From NCBI RefSeq assembly GCF_040436345.1, contig NC_133219.1, positions 18,374,958 to 18,438,957 on the forward strand: DNA of 64,000 nucleotides, written 5' to 3'. The stretch comes from Pagrus major (lineage: Eukaryota; Chordata; Actinopteri; Spariformes; Sparidae). Within the stretch, counting starts at the first letter, position 1. The number at the start of each line of letters is the position of its first letter. The position numbers and the translations under genes were made by a program. Of the stretch, positions 45,401-57,600 are shown piece by piece. The notes beneath the pieces were generated by a model. It saw only the letters and a list, made by a program, of their open reading frames with translations, made no database searches and was not told where the DNA came from.

Positions 45401-48400
45401 AGTAACAAACAGTGATGCCGAAGACATTTTGAAGAAATCCATCCAGACTCCATCTCTTGGCGGGGTGGTGCGACTCAGAGGTCTCCCTTTCTCCTCGACC
45501 AAGGCCGACATCGTCCAGTTTTTTTCGGGTAAATACCTCCCACCTCCAGATTTATTGGAAACAGTGGATCTCTGCTGTACTGTGGTTAGAAACCACACCG
45601 ACAGACAAAGTGCTGCTCCATTTTGTTCCCCCGTGACAACAGTTGTCAGAGGATTCAGTCATCTTTTGATTGCTCCACTGGACTGTTGACCATCTTTAGC
45701 TTCCAGAATGTAGCAACTCAAAAGTAGGCATGATAGACTTGTTACCAGATGACAACCGAACACACACCTGTAGCCCAAAATATAGTCATTATAATCAGCA
45801 GAATGTGCCTAAATTATGAAAAGTAAAGGTACTCATAGTGCAGTCAAATGGTCCCTGTCAGTGTGTTACTATTATATATGGTGTGATTACTGCTGCATTG
45901 ATGTGTGTGTTGCATTTTACGGCTGTAGATGTTGAAGGTTGAGCTCATCTGAACTACTTTATACACTGTTGGGTAGTTTAATCGACAGGAATGCATCACA
46001 CTCTACAAGATCATCATATGTTTGTAGACTGGCTGTCCTGTGGGAACCACTTGACTCTTAAGGCCAGAAACATAGTCCACACAAGTGCGCAGCGCTCTGG
46101 GCTACGCAAAATTCATTTTACGTGTTGTTGTTCTGGACTGTGTTACCTGAAAATCGTAATGCAACGCAAGGGCAGTCTGAGTATCACAGCCTGAAACAAC
46201 CAGAGAAAGCTGATACTTTCTGCTTGGGTTCACATCCGCCCAAAACAACCCACAGCTCACCAGTTTGAGGAAGCCCTAGCCGAACTTGTCAGTATACTTG
46301 TAACTTTTAATGAGCCCAAACAGCCGGTTTTCAGCTTTGTGATGATCTATTTTCCAACTAATTCAAGAGGGCTTAAAATGGTTTATTACCATACATTAAA
46401 TAATTCTTCATTTATAAGTACTAGAATTTTCTCAACCCATGAAGGGACACTTCATCCTTCACTTTAACAGAAAAATTCATGCAAACAAAATTAAGTTGGG
46501 AGTCCTTTCTTTTCTACATTACAGAAAAAGAAACAAAACAAATCATTTTATATGTTGAGTGTGGAGGATGAATTGAGGTAAAGATATTCTTTGTGTAATG
46601 ACTAAACTAAAGTTCAGAATCTGCTTGCGTATTTCAGGTTTGGATATAGTGGAGAAAGGGGTCACCATCATCCCAGACCACTTAGGAAGAAACTCTGGAG
46701 ACGCATATGTGCAATTTTCTTCTCAAGAAGCAGCAGATGATGCTCTGCTGAGAAACAAAGAGAACATTGGAAACAGGTAAGATGCTGCACATGCTCCCAT
46801 TGAGGCCTGGACTGAACTTAATAATCCTGTGTCACAGTAGCAAGGAACAGATATTACTGTTCAACTGCCAACAAACTCTTCTTTTACTTATTCATATTTA
46901 TTCGATTATTGCTCATCCTCAGCTCTCTGTATTTGCAGATACATAGAGGTATTTCCCAGCAGCGTTGACCAGATCCATTCGAGGATTATGACGAGGAACA
47001 GCTCTCAGTCAGCAAACAGGAGGACTGACTCACAGGCTGGCCCCAAAACTAGTGAGGGGATTTAGGGTTTATGATGTTGTTTAAACAGTTTCTTTTTTTC
47101 ACTTTCTTATAGGGACTTTGGTGCATAATAAGCAACTCATTTACACTTTCTCTCCATTGTTCTCTTCACTTTCCATAACAAAGATTTTCTGAGCTGCTAA
47201 CATCATATATGACAGTTGAATTTGAAGTGGTGATACATGTTTACACCAAAAAACACAACAATGTTTTCATGATTTGGGACAAAATGGATTTAAACTGATC
47301 TATTCCTTTTGAGGAAATCTGTAATTTCCAGTAAAAATTGGTAAAACCTGATGAAATACTTTAAATCCAAATCAAAGCCCAAATGATAGATGGACTAGTT
47401 TAGAAGACAGTGGTTAGGTGGGGGATCTTTCACAGATACTTGATTTTTTTGCTCTCTGTGTACAAAAATTTGTTGGGAAGTGTTTGTCTTGGTGTAAACT
47501 GGCATATCTTCTCCATCAGGGTCCCCTCAGAGCTCAGCCCAGCCTCTTCACTACGTCCATGTGAGAGGACTTCCTTACCAGGTGTCCGGACAAGACATTG
47601 TTAAGGCAAGACAAAAAAAAAACACGTTGAAGTTGGTTCTGTTGCTGCATTAGAGATCACTAATATGTGATTTTGTAATGTGTTTATTTTTCTCTTGCAG
47701 TTATTCTCTCCTATAATTGTGTCTAAGATCGTGATTGAATGCGCTCCTGACGGCAGGCTCAGCGGAGAGGCCGATGTTTACTTCAGCTGCCACCAGGACG
47801 CCGCGACTGCCATGTCCAGAGATAGACAGCACATAGGTGAGACTGTTAGGGAACCTTTATGGACAGCGTTGCATTCTTCTCAAAAAATACATTTTTGACT
47901 GTCACCATTATGGTTACAATGATTTTGAATTGAAGATTTCCACGGTACAACTATCATCTCAGAAAATATCGTTATAATAAATTATTATTAGTTACAATGA
48001 ACCCTCAAGGAATGAAAACATCTGAAAAAAGAAACAAAAGAAAAAAATCTGGCAAAATATTATGTCCTGACCGAAAATAAAAACTGCTCCGAGTCTATAC
48101 GGCAGCGGATGTTTCTGTATCTTTTGCCAGATGGCAGCAGGGTAACAGGCTGTGTTGGGTGTCGTCTTTTAGTATCTTTTGGGCTCTGAGCAGGCACCTC
48201 ACTTGACTGAAATCACTGATGCTTGGTAAATGGGTACCAATAATGTTCTGGGTGCTTTCTATAGCTCCTCTGTAAAAATGAACAAGGACTTGGCACATGA
48301 ATTTACCTCAGTATACTAAATGCTGTCATTTCAACAAAAGTCAAAATGTATTTAATGGTTAAGCATCTTAAATACCTGAAATTTAACAGTGTATGTTACA

Positions 48401-48533
48401 ATATGAAAATGTATATAGTAATAATTACTGTTTGTCGTTCACTTAAAGTTTCACTTAATGTTTGAACTTTCTCTTATTTTTAGGAGGGAGATACGTCGAG
48501 TTATTTCTGAACTCTGTACCAGATTATGATTGA
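42477..48533 (+). CDS. grsf1: G-rich RNA sequence binding factor 1, mitochondrial
   Basis: Binds G-rich RNA in mitochondrial RNA granules and takes part in processing and turnover of mitochondrial transcripts (established for GRSF1). Exons: 42477-42701, 44420-44564, 44934-45089, 45394-45528, 46638-46776, 46939-47051, 47520-47605, 47701-47836, 48484-48533; all phases agree, giving 394 residues. Exon 1 encodes an Arg-, Ser- and Leu-rich, acid-poor presequence typical of mitochondrial import. Three quasi-RRMs follow: about 101-175 (EVYIVQVKGFPW), 200-272 (VVRLRGLPFSS) and 316-392 (YVHVRGLPYQV). The hnRNP F/H-like RGLP-type loops replace classical RNP aromatic residues. The protein ends SVPDYD. 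It is shorter than human GRSF1 (480), mainly N-terminally. Intron 7 begins with GC instead of GT. The hnRNP F/H family is the only alternative, but the presequence and overall architecture favour GRSF1. Confidence 0.96.
42905..43030. repeat. Dispersed repeat fragment in grsf1 intron 1
   Basis: 'ggtggaagtatttagaca' and 'aatactctgttacaagtc' match the family at 36545-36700. Confidence 0.6.
43915..44055. repeat. Fragment of the AGAGCTGCAAC-type element
   Basis: 'cattattttctcaatcgatt' and 'gtttgtaaaaattcagaaaa' are shared almost word for word with 36715-36745 and are typical of the interior of this fish element. Confidence 0.55.
45529..46637 (+). other. grsf1: grsf1 intron 4
   Basis: A 1.1 kb intron without a recognised nested gene. 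A stretch at about 46060-46180 is richer in CpG than its surroundings and may be an old repeat, but I could not assign it. Confidence 0.75.
48095..48298 (-). pseudogene. LINE reverse-transcriptase C-terminal remnant in grsf1 intron 8
   Basis: A 67-codon open segment on the minus strand reads VHFYRGAIESTQNIIGTHLP, then SISDFSQVRCLLRAQKILKD, then a cysteine-rich 'LLPCCHLAKDTE' segment. This corresponds to the end of fish LINE ORF2 proteins. It is a short 5'-truncated remnant, antisense to grsf1, and belongs to the same family as 24590-25090. Confidence 0.7.
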
Positions 48534-48535
48534 AG

Positions 48536-49080
48536 GTGAGAAACACTGAATTAGACCCAGAGAGCTGGAAATTCAAGCTTCTTGACAGAAAAATAAGACT
48601 TTATGATACAGTTGTTGGTTCACAGCATTGCAACACTGTAAATGTTCTGAAAGAATTGCAAGGTTCATCAATTAACATTTTTAATGAAGTTAAAAAGGAG
48701 ACGGATTTTACATCTCTTAAAGACTGTTCAGTGGGTGTCCTGGTTTGTCTCAGCTTGGATCACAGTACGAGCTATAATTACAACCCACCAGCTGAGAATT
48801 TCCAGCTTTTTATGGAACACAGAATAACAAATTGCACTCTCTGTGCTGCTTTGTTTATGTAAAAGGGTTTTAAGTCTTGCTCTTTTAAAGATGGAAAGCT
48901 TGAATTATCTGGTTTAGCTTCTCACACAAACTTTGCTGTTTTTTTTCTCCTGCAGGTGAATGCTGACTCACAGATGCCTCACAGATGACACACACACACA
49001 CACACACACACACAGGACTAGTGTATTTATTTTCCTGCCTGACTTGGACATCAAACAATAAACAATCCTGGTGTCAAAAG
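48536..49080 (+). other. grsf1: grsf1 spliced 3' UTR
   Basis: Two bases after the stop codon a donor (AAG followed by gtgaga) begins an intron at 48536. A good acceptor (ttttctcctgcag) ends it, and the terminal non-coding exon begins at 48956. It contains a CA microsatellite (48988-49014) and an AATAAA at 49057-49062, so the transcript should end near 49075-49085. The stop lies less than 50 bases upstream of the junction, too close to trigger decay under the usual rule. Confidence 0.65.
48988..49014. repeat. CA dinucleotide microsatellite in the grsf1 3' UTR
   Basis: About thirteen uninterrupted CA units. Confidence 0.95.
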
Positions 49081-49085
49081 AAAGA

Positions 49086-50000
49086 ACTGCCTCCATTGTC
49101 TCTATCCAACAAGAGGGAGATAATTGGTTTGAGATCAGCATAGACATCTTATAATAAAGGTGTATTCTAATGAGCAATTTTAGTTTAAAGGTTTAAGGAA
49201 TTAGTGATGATAGAGGCGAACACTGCTGTGTTTCATGATTTCCCTTGGTCAAGTGTGGGAGTTTCCAGAATGAGTGAATCAACATTTAAAATAAAGCTGA
49301 GACAACAGAATTTATATAATTAAAGTTGCAATAAAGTCTCCAAGAAACCTTCAAAATTTTGATTTTTTTTAAAATTCTCTTTAACATCATGATGAATTGC
49401 TCACTAAAACTGGGGAGCAGACTAGGGGAAGTGGGGAAGAAACACACTATGCTATATGCTGTCCAAAAAAACGAGTGTTTTTTTTTTATGTAAAACTAAA
49501 TGCAAGAGGAGACATATAGAAATTTTGTGCAATTTGCCCCCACCCCCCACCCCCCCAGATTCTGGGTGAAAAACCACTGTTGTGAATACAAATCCCAGGT
49601 CTGTAACAGTTTGTCAGATGTAATGTAGGTGCTAACTACAAACAAAACTCATTAAGTCATAACAACGTTATGTGTTGAAAACTTGTATGTTGAAGTAAAC
49701 ATGTATGTAACACTGTGATCCGACCCTCTCACTGAAGTTACATAGCGTAGAAACAGGTGATGGGGGGCAAAGTGGCTGAGACAGAGACATCATTCACCCT
49801 ATTACAAGACACTGTACCATCAACATGATTTTGAAGCTGTTATTTTAAGGTGAAATAGTTACATAATGTTGCTTTAATGAAACAAGCTTTTAGTTTTTAC
49901 TTACCAAGGTGGATTATCTGAAATTAAAGTATAAGGACTGACCTCTTTATGCTCCTGACTCATCAATGAGGTGAAATACGGGTTAAATAATCAAGTCACA
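49086..50000. other. Gap between the convergent grsf1 and rufy3 3' ends
   Basis: About 0.9 kb of AT-rich DNA with a C-rich tract near 49535-49557. No coding sequence is recognised. Confidence 0.6.
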
Positions 50001-50004
50001 CAAC

Positions 50005-51619
50005 ATTAAAATTTAATAAAAGTTTATTGTTGATCTAAGAAGCATTTCCATTTCATGTGTTAATTAGCTTCAACAAGAACGACTAAATGTTTAACTGGCT
50101 GTACTGTGCTCCTAATAACTCTTCATATAAATCTACAAAACATAAAAGTAGCTGTTATAAAGATGCACTGGGTGATATGCCCACTTCAAGCCAGAGAGCC
50201 ATGCATTTAAAAATGCTTTAATATGTTACGATGCCCAGAAAAGCAGTTAAATTATCCAGAGAAACGACTACAGTCTAAATGTCTGAACGTTGGATTTTAT
50301 GATTTAACTAATGCGCTGAGAGATAAACCAGACTCTGATGTGATGGGAGATGATTAAAAGCCATTTGGTTAATGCCACTTCTAAATAATACAGAACACAG
50401 CAGCAGCAGTATAGAAACATACCCAGAATATTAAATTGTGTAAACTTAAAGGAACAGCCTGACATTTTGAGAGATATGGTTATGCCTGTATGGTAAATAT
50501 GAAGCTACAGCTACTAAGCTTAGCATAAACTTCTCTTATCTAACTCTCCACAAGAAATAGAATAAGCAAACTAACCAAAATGTCGAACCATTCCTTTCAC
50601 GTGAAGAACAGCAAATCAACTCTCTTCTACGATGTGTGTCCCTCAATATTGTCATTGATATGTAATTCATATTGATATACTAGATAAAATCTAGCAGTCT
50701 AGGATTTTGGTTATCATAAACTTGTATTTCTCTTTTCCTGGTATTGAATTCTGAATCACAGTTTTACAATTTGCTTAACTACTTTCGACTGAGTGTGTCA
50801 CTAATGTATGTGAATTTTAGATTTCTTTGAACAATTTTTATAAAAAGCTTTTGACCGCACACACAGTGTTTCCTAAATAACTGCCACATGTTTAATATCA
50901 TAGTATAGTAAAGTATTTGGTCAAAAGTGTTTGTGATATTTGATTTTAACAGTAATACCCTGAATGAGATGCCACGTTGAGGACAAAAGAGTCAAATTAC
51001 ATGCTTCATCTGAGTGATATGATGTAAAGTTTCATCTGTCACGCATACAGACATCACGCATTGATCTGTATATGATTAACTACTGTCTTACAATGTGGCT
51101 AAAATCACAGAGTCGTGAAAAAAAAGTCCAGTTTTCCATTTTTCAACTTTAAAACTGAGGTTAAAATATTGTCAGTTGACCATTTAATCAATAATCCACT
51201 TAGTGGACATTGTGAAAAGTAAGATTTATATGTGCATGAGATGATTCAAGTTGTCTCTTTTATAATCACTAATCTCCAACAGGGTGCCATTTTCAGCCTT
51301 TTGAGTGCAGGTTTTCATTAAAAACAAATACCACAGCAGCTCAACACAAAGGAAAAGAAAATCTGGCTTCACCTGTATTTGGAAAATTAAAACCTGCATC
51401 CAAACAGCTCCCCATTTCACAAAATTGGAAATCACTAATTTAAAGTAACTAAAATATTGCAAGTTCAGAACCTGCAGGACTTCATCAGATCTTTCCTCAT
51501 TCAACTTGAGTCAAGAAGTCAGAAAGTGCATTTTTGCAGTGCCGCTTTTACAAATCAATGCTTCTGGTTTCCATGTGTCTGTCTGATCATCGTGTCTTGC
51601 AGTAACTTGCTGAGTTGTT
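50005..51619 (-). other. rufy3: rufy3 3' UTR (putative)
   Basis: Non-coding sequence following the rufy3 stop. AATAAA on the minus strand at 50023-50028 gives an end near 50005 and a UTR of about 1.6 kb. It contains a plus-oriented dispersed repeat at about 50450-50600. Confidence 0.5.
50450..50600 (+). repeat. Teleost dispersed repeat in the rufy3 3' UTR
   Basis: 'ggaacagcctgacattttga', 'taaatatgaagctacagcta' and 'aagcttagcataaacttctc' follow the same order as in 4845-5015. Confidence 0.65.
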
Positions 51620-54600
51620 TCATGTTGGTGTTGTTGAAGCGTACTGCTGGAGTAACAGAGAGAAGCAGGCGGTACACACAGTCTCTGGGAGAATGGAGGA
51701 AGGTAACGGCAGCTCGTTGGACACACAGCTCTCACAGAAAACCCCACTGCAGTTCTTACACTGTTTCTAGAGAGAGAAAAACAGAATTATAAACGCACTG
51801 TGACAGAAAATTTACCTTAATTAACCGTGGCTACATTAAAGGACACTGGCTGGGTCTTCACCTTACAGTCTAATGACTTTCTGGAGCAAGAAGTGTCTCC
51901 ACTGAGCATTTTTTAGTGAGATTGTGATTGTTGTCATTTTACTCTGGAATCACAAGGTCCAATAAACAGCCTGATATTTCTACTTGTATGTGATTCTCTT
52001 TTTTAGTGAATGACCACTTATTTTTATGTTAGTATTTAACTATGTGTGATCTAATGTGACACCCTAGCCTCACTTGAAAAGATGTTATAAATCGTTGAGA
52101 AATCCAATTTATTTCCTATAAAATCATCTCTATGCATTAAAGGTCCAGTGTGTAGGATTTAGGAGAATCTATTGGCAGTGTAATATTCAAAATTATGTTT
52201 TCATTAGTGTGTAATCGCCTGAAACTAAGAACCATTTTGTTTTCATTGCCTTACAATGAGTCTTTTATATTTACAGAGGGAGCAGGTGCTCTGTAGCCAT
52301 GTTGCACCACCATGTGAGGGTGAGACGAGGGGTGTGCAGTTGGTTGCAGCCTGCAATCACACCACTAGATGCCACTTAACGCTAAATACTGGAGCTTTAA
52401 AATGAAGACTTGACCATAAGCTTTTATGAACACTAACTCATAGTAGCACTTCATATTTTTAAGTTTTAATGGATGATCAGAATGATGTCCTGTCCTCGCA
52501 CCTTTGTCTTCAGGAGGGAGTCATCCTCTTCACACATCGTACAGACGGAGGGCTGACTGATCTCCACGAATGACTCGTCCTGCAGAAAACAGATTTAATG
52601 ATTAATGTTAATTTTATCCATTGCAGGATTTTTCATGGTACTAGCACAACAATATCAGTTGACCATTTTAGCTATTACTTCATTTCTTGTTTGCATCGTT
52701 GCATTACAAACTCCATTAATGATAACAATGACTGTGAGGAGCTTTCTAGTTGAAGCTGAGTCCTCTGTTTTATAACTGAACTAAAACCACATCTTAAACA
52801 GATCTATGGTAAGATAACTAAACATTGTATTAGTGTATCTGAGACCTCACCTGTTCATCCTCATGGTGTGACAAGGACCTTAAAGGAAGAGATAAATAAA
52901 TCATTAAATAAATAGATTTAATATTTTCCTCTATCTGTTGTAAAAGCTATATGTCTCAAAACTTCTTACAAGCTGGAGCTCAGACTTGTTTTGTCCTCTG
53001 CGCCTGTGTCTAACTGGTGATTCTCTCTTTTGGCTGATGGGGATTCTGGGGGACACTGTTGATCAAACACACACATATTCCGTCAGGACAAAGAAGACAG
53101 CTGTAGCAAGACTAATCTTTACATTTTGCACAATTTATGATCACACGTTTACTTTTGGTGTGTTCTCTTGATGTCTCCTCTCCCTCCGGGGAGTGCTGGG
53201 ATGTCTGGAGGCAGCATCGAAATGATGCTCACCCCTTCCCTCTCGCTCTTTTCTCAGCTCCAGCTCCAGATTAGACCTGAAACAAAACAACATAGTGAAC
53301 AATAATGTAAACTAACCGTAAACATTCATAATAATCAAATAAGAAAAGGAAGACATGCACAATTCAAGTGATCTGATCTCCTCTCAAGATAAAGATCCCA
53401 AATACAAAAAATAAATACAGTGGAACTACAATGCATTTTAAAATGATTCAAAGGGTTTGTAATTTCCATAAACAAACAAAATTATAATGTTAGCGCCCCT
53501 TAAGATGCACTTTACATGTGTGACATGGGGATCTAATGTTGGAAACAAACAGGAAGATGAACTGAAGAACACCAGGCTCCACAAAGTAAACATACCACAG
53601 ACACTAAAGGGAATATACTGTTAAGAGTGTGATATGATGATTACGGGCTGCTTATGAAGCCCAAAAGTTCATTAAAAAAAACAAAAGGTTTTATTCCCTG
53701 GGGAAGCTCTACACTACCAAACAATCCTCATGTTGCTGCTTTTCATGGAGATACTAACTGCTTCGATGTTGCACATTTTAGCCATACAACAGCGAAGTAA
53801 TGGAATAATAAACAGAGCCACAGTTCACTCCATTTTAAAAACATTAAAAACAGTCTTGCCTTTTTTCTGTTTTCAAATATTTTCTGCAATGAATAAAGTC
53901 TTAACAGACCATGATACAATTTGTTGCTGGTCTTGTGTCAAAGTCTTTGAACAGGTTAGGGTTCAGCTTGGCAGAGTTAACTGGGGTTAGGGTTAGATTT
54001 GGGTCATGTTGAAGGGTAACTCCACTAATTTTGCACAGTTAAGTGTGTTTACAGGTCTTGAGGAGTACTACTGCATATATGAAAAAAGTTGTATAAAGCC
54101 TTTTGTGTCTCCAGAGGAAGCTGCATGTAATCTGATAAATTGCCACTCAGTTCCATTCAGTCAGACTTCACCTTTGCTTCCTCAGCTGCTCCACCTCCAC
54201 CTGCAGACTCTCGATTTTGTCTCCAAAGTCCTGCTTGAAGAGCCGGTTGGCTTCCAACGCGAGATCCCTCTCTCTCTCTGCCTGTTTCCATCTGGTTTGG
54301 GGAGGTTTAGGGTTTCACATAAACTTATGGTAAAATGAAAACTTGACGAAAAAGAAACATGGTTGGAAAGAGATGTCAAATAAATCTTAAATCATAATTA
54401 AAAAGTCAAACAAAAAAGACAAAAGGATTGAGTGTCCGGGGACTGAAACCCAACGAGGACAACGGGAAACTTTAGCCAAAAAAGATGAAGCAGGCTGTGT
54501 TTGTTTCATGTTTTATTAGCCTAATGATTACTACAGTTTACACCAATGTTATGTTCACATACAATTCAAAATTAATAAATTAATTTTGCCCTTTTCTTCT

Positions 54601-57600
54601 CGCTTTATCTTGCTCCTGTCCTGGCCTTCAACACTTGAATGTGCATCACCAAATGACAACATTCGATATCAGTCCCTAAACATCAGTTCAGATTCTCTTT
54701 TCTTACTTTTCTTACTCTGTCATTCTCTGTTGGTTGAAAGTATTCAAGCAACACAGTCTCTGGTAGTGGTCGAATTCTTTGGAATAACATTACAGCAAGT
54801 CATCGACCTCCCAAATATCCAGACGTATCCATTAGTACATCAATCATCAGTCCATCAAATCTTAAAACTGTCCACTGGACTTCCAGACGCCTTGTTGTCT
54901 ACTTGTCTTACCTTTGCCAGAAAGCATTAATGGAGTATTTGTAAGAATTGCCTACCAAACTTAAGTATAAATCTGATGTGGCAAACACATCTGTCAGAGA
55001 ACACAAGGATTAAGGGCTGCTAAAAAGGTGGATTCAGTCCACACTACTCAAAGCTGATGCTGGAGAGCCACTGCAGGAGGTTGTGGGAAAATGGTTTTAT
55101 TTTCAACAACAAAGGAGCATCGTACAGAAAAGATAACATCCTAGTTTGGTTGTTTCTATATTAGGCAGGGTTGTATGTTTGTATTCAGATTTATGAAAGC
55201 GGGGAGCTACTGCTGCAGCTGCAGCAGCTTCCCTGCTGCTGAGTTCAGGTTTCTGGCCTGCTTCACCAAATGTTTCTCACTGATTAAATGGTTTAAAAAA
55301 ATCATGATCATGAGAAATAATGACAATGAAAGTGGAAAGAGAAAAACAGGACATTAGAGACTTCTGTGAAGAAAACCATCTACTGTAATAATTATGTAGA
55401 TTACTAGGCTATGGAGAACTGTCCTCACCTGGTCTCCATCTGTTTTACGGTCCCTGTCATCTGGTTGATTTTCTCCTCCAGGCGAGTGATGGCTTCACTC
55501 TTCTGTTTAGAGCTTGCATCTGCGCACTGAGGAGGATGAGCCATGTTAGTCAAACGTGGATGTTTTTTTTGTTTTTGTTTTTGTATTTTTTTATGTATTC
55601 ATGTGTTCATGTGATGATGTACCAATTCCTGAAATCGACGGAACAAGCCTGTGCACATAAACATTTTAGGGGGAAGTTAACTACAACTCCCAAGGTGCAG
55701 TCATCCAATAAGAGAGCTTCAAATTATGTCACATGAGACGCTAATGGCTTCAAAGCTAAAGACTACAGCGTTGAGAAAACTGAAAGCACAATCAGCAGCT
55801 TAAATCAATCCACTTTTGGTTTCTGGATAAATAGCAGATGAGCTCAGTAACTACAGTGCCTCTAAATGGCTTGACTACGGCCAAGGCTGATGGGTATTGT
55901 AGTATTTAGAGCTGTCCACCATGCTAAACAGATAAACATGACTTCTCAGAAAGAATGCTGAAATAATTTAAAAATCCACACTATAAATATGATTGCTACA
56001 ATAAGCAGGAGACTCTTGAGTTTCTATGTTAAATACCATTGTGGATGTCATTTATGCCTCATTTCCATACAGTTTTGTTTTGTGTCCATAATTACAGATG
56101 ACGCCCCTTAGTGTTCAACGCGGGGAAATGCATTTCTTGGATGGATGGATAGATGAAAAAAAAACTATTTTTCTGTTGTTATATGTGCATGGAGCATTAT
56201 CGGGACAAAAACAGGACCAATAATGCATGGTGACAAATAAGTGACGAGGTTGGCATGCCAGGTGTGTAGCCAGTTTTGTGAAGAATGTATGATGCAGCAC
56301 CATCACTTAGCTCTATTAAAAAACACTACAGGGTATTTTAGGGCCACTATTGTAAAAATAGATCTAGATTTCAAGAGGCAAGTCGTAATGTTTTGAGTAA
56401 AAAGTCATGACAATTCAAGATAAAGTAATATTGTAAAGTAGTACAACAATTAAAGTGCAGAAATGCAGCCTCACCTGTGACTTGTGGCTGAGTTGTTGGT
56501 TGATGGCACGCATGTCATCCAGCTGCTGTCTGAGCTCCACCAGAGCATCCTGCTTCTCACAGATGTCTTTCTCCAGCATCTTCATGGACAGCTCCATCTC
56601 CTGCTTCATCCCGATCTGCACCTCCAGCTCCTTCTCCACATCCTGCGCAGACATCAATTTTTTACTTCAGATGCACACTTCACAACCAGGAGAACGCCGA
56701 CCTTAAATATAAGGGCTCTTAGAATTCACTGACAATATAAACATCTAAACAATCTAAACAGAGTAGTAGAAAAGCACTGTTGGGAGCCCAAAACGCACCA
56801 ATCGGAGCAAAGTTTCTTCTTTGAGCTGCTTGCGTGTTTCACCCAGTGCTTGTCCGTTTGGTGCTGAGTCACTTCTTAATGCCTGAAAAAGGAAAATAAA
56901 GTTAAATAAACAATAACACGCAAAAAGAAACATTGCAAATGCATATTGTACAAGTTTTTTAATGTTCTTTTGGCATTTTCGTGGCTTTATTACATAAGTC
57001 TGCACAATGAGTGCACAGGCAGGATGGTACAGTATTTAGGTTGACAGGCATGTAAGCTGTCCAATCATTTCATTAGGAGCTAATGAAATTATAAAATGGG
57101 CTTATTATAGGTCTGCCACCGCCAGAGAAAAAGCTTTTTGTGGCTCCAGAGGAAGCTGCATGTAATCTGATAAATTGCCTCCAGTGATGTCACAGTGGCT
57201 ATGTAGCATTGTGGGTAATGTAGGCAGCAGGTTTTGAAAAGGAAAAAGAAAGAAATATTTCAGGTCCTGCTGTATCAATTATGATCATTTGTTTTTAAAC
57301 TGTACACAATGAGTTTACCAGTGTCATAGGAGTGCAATGCAAGGCCAGTGGACTGCTTTTCAAATTTAATTAATGATGTGTTCACCTTCCTGGACTCCAG
57401 CTGATATGAGCTCTCCTCCTTTACTCTCTCCACGTCTTCTTGTAAAGTGATGATCCTGTTATTTGCCACTGCGAGCTGTGGGGACAAAAGTCAGCGAACA
57501 TTACAATACAAGCATCTGTGCAGTGAAGCAGAAAAGGCTGACGACATTTTTAGCAAAAAGTATTTGTGTGGAATTGAAATGCTCTCTTTGAAGTTCAGCT

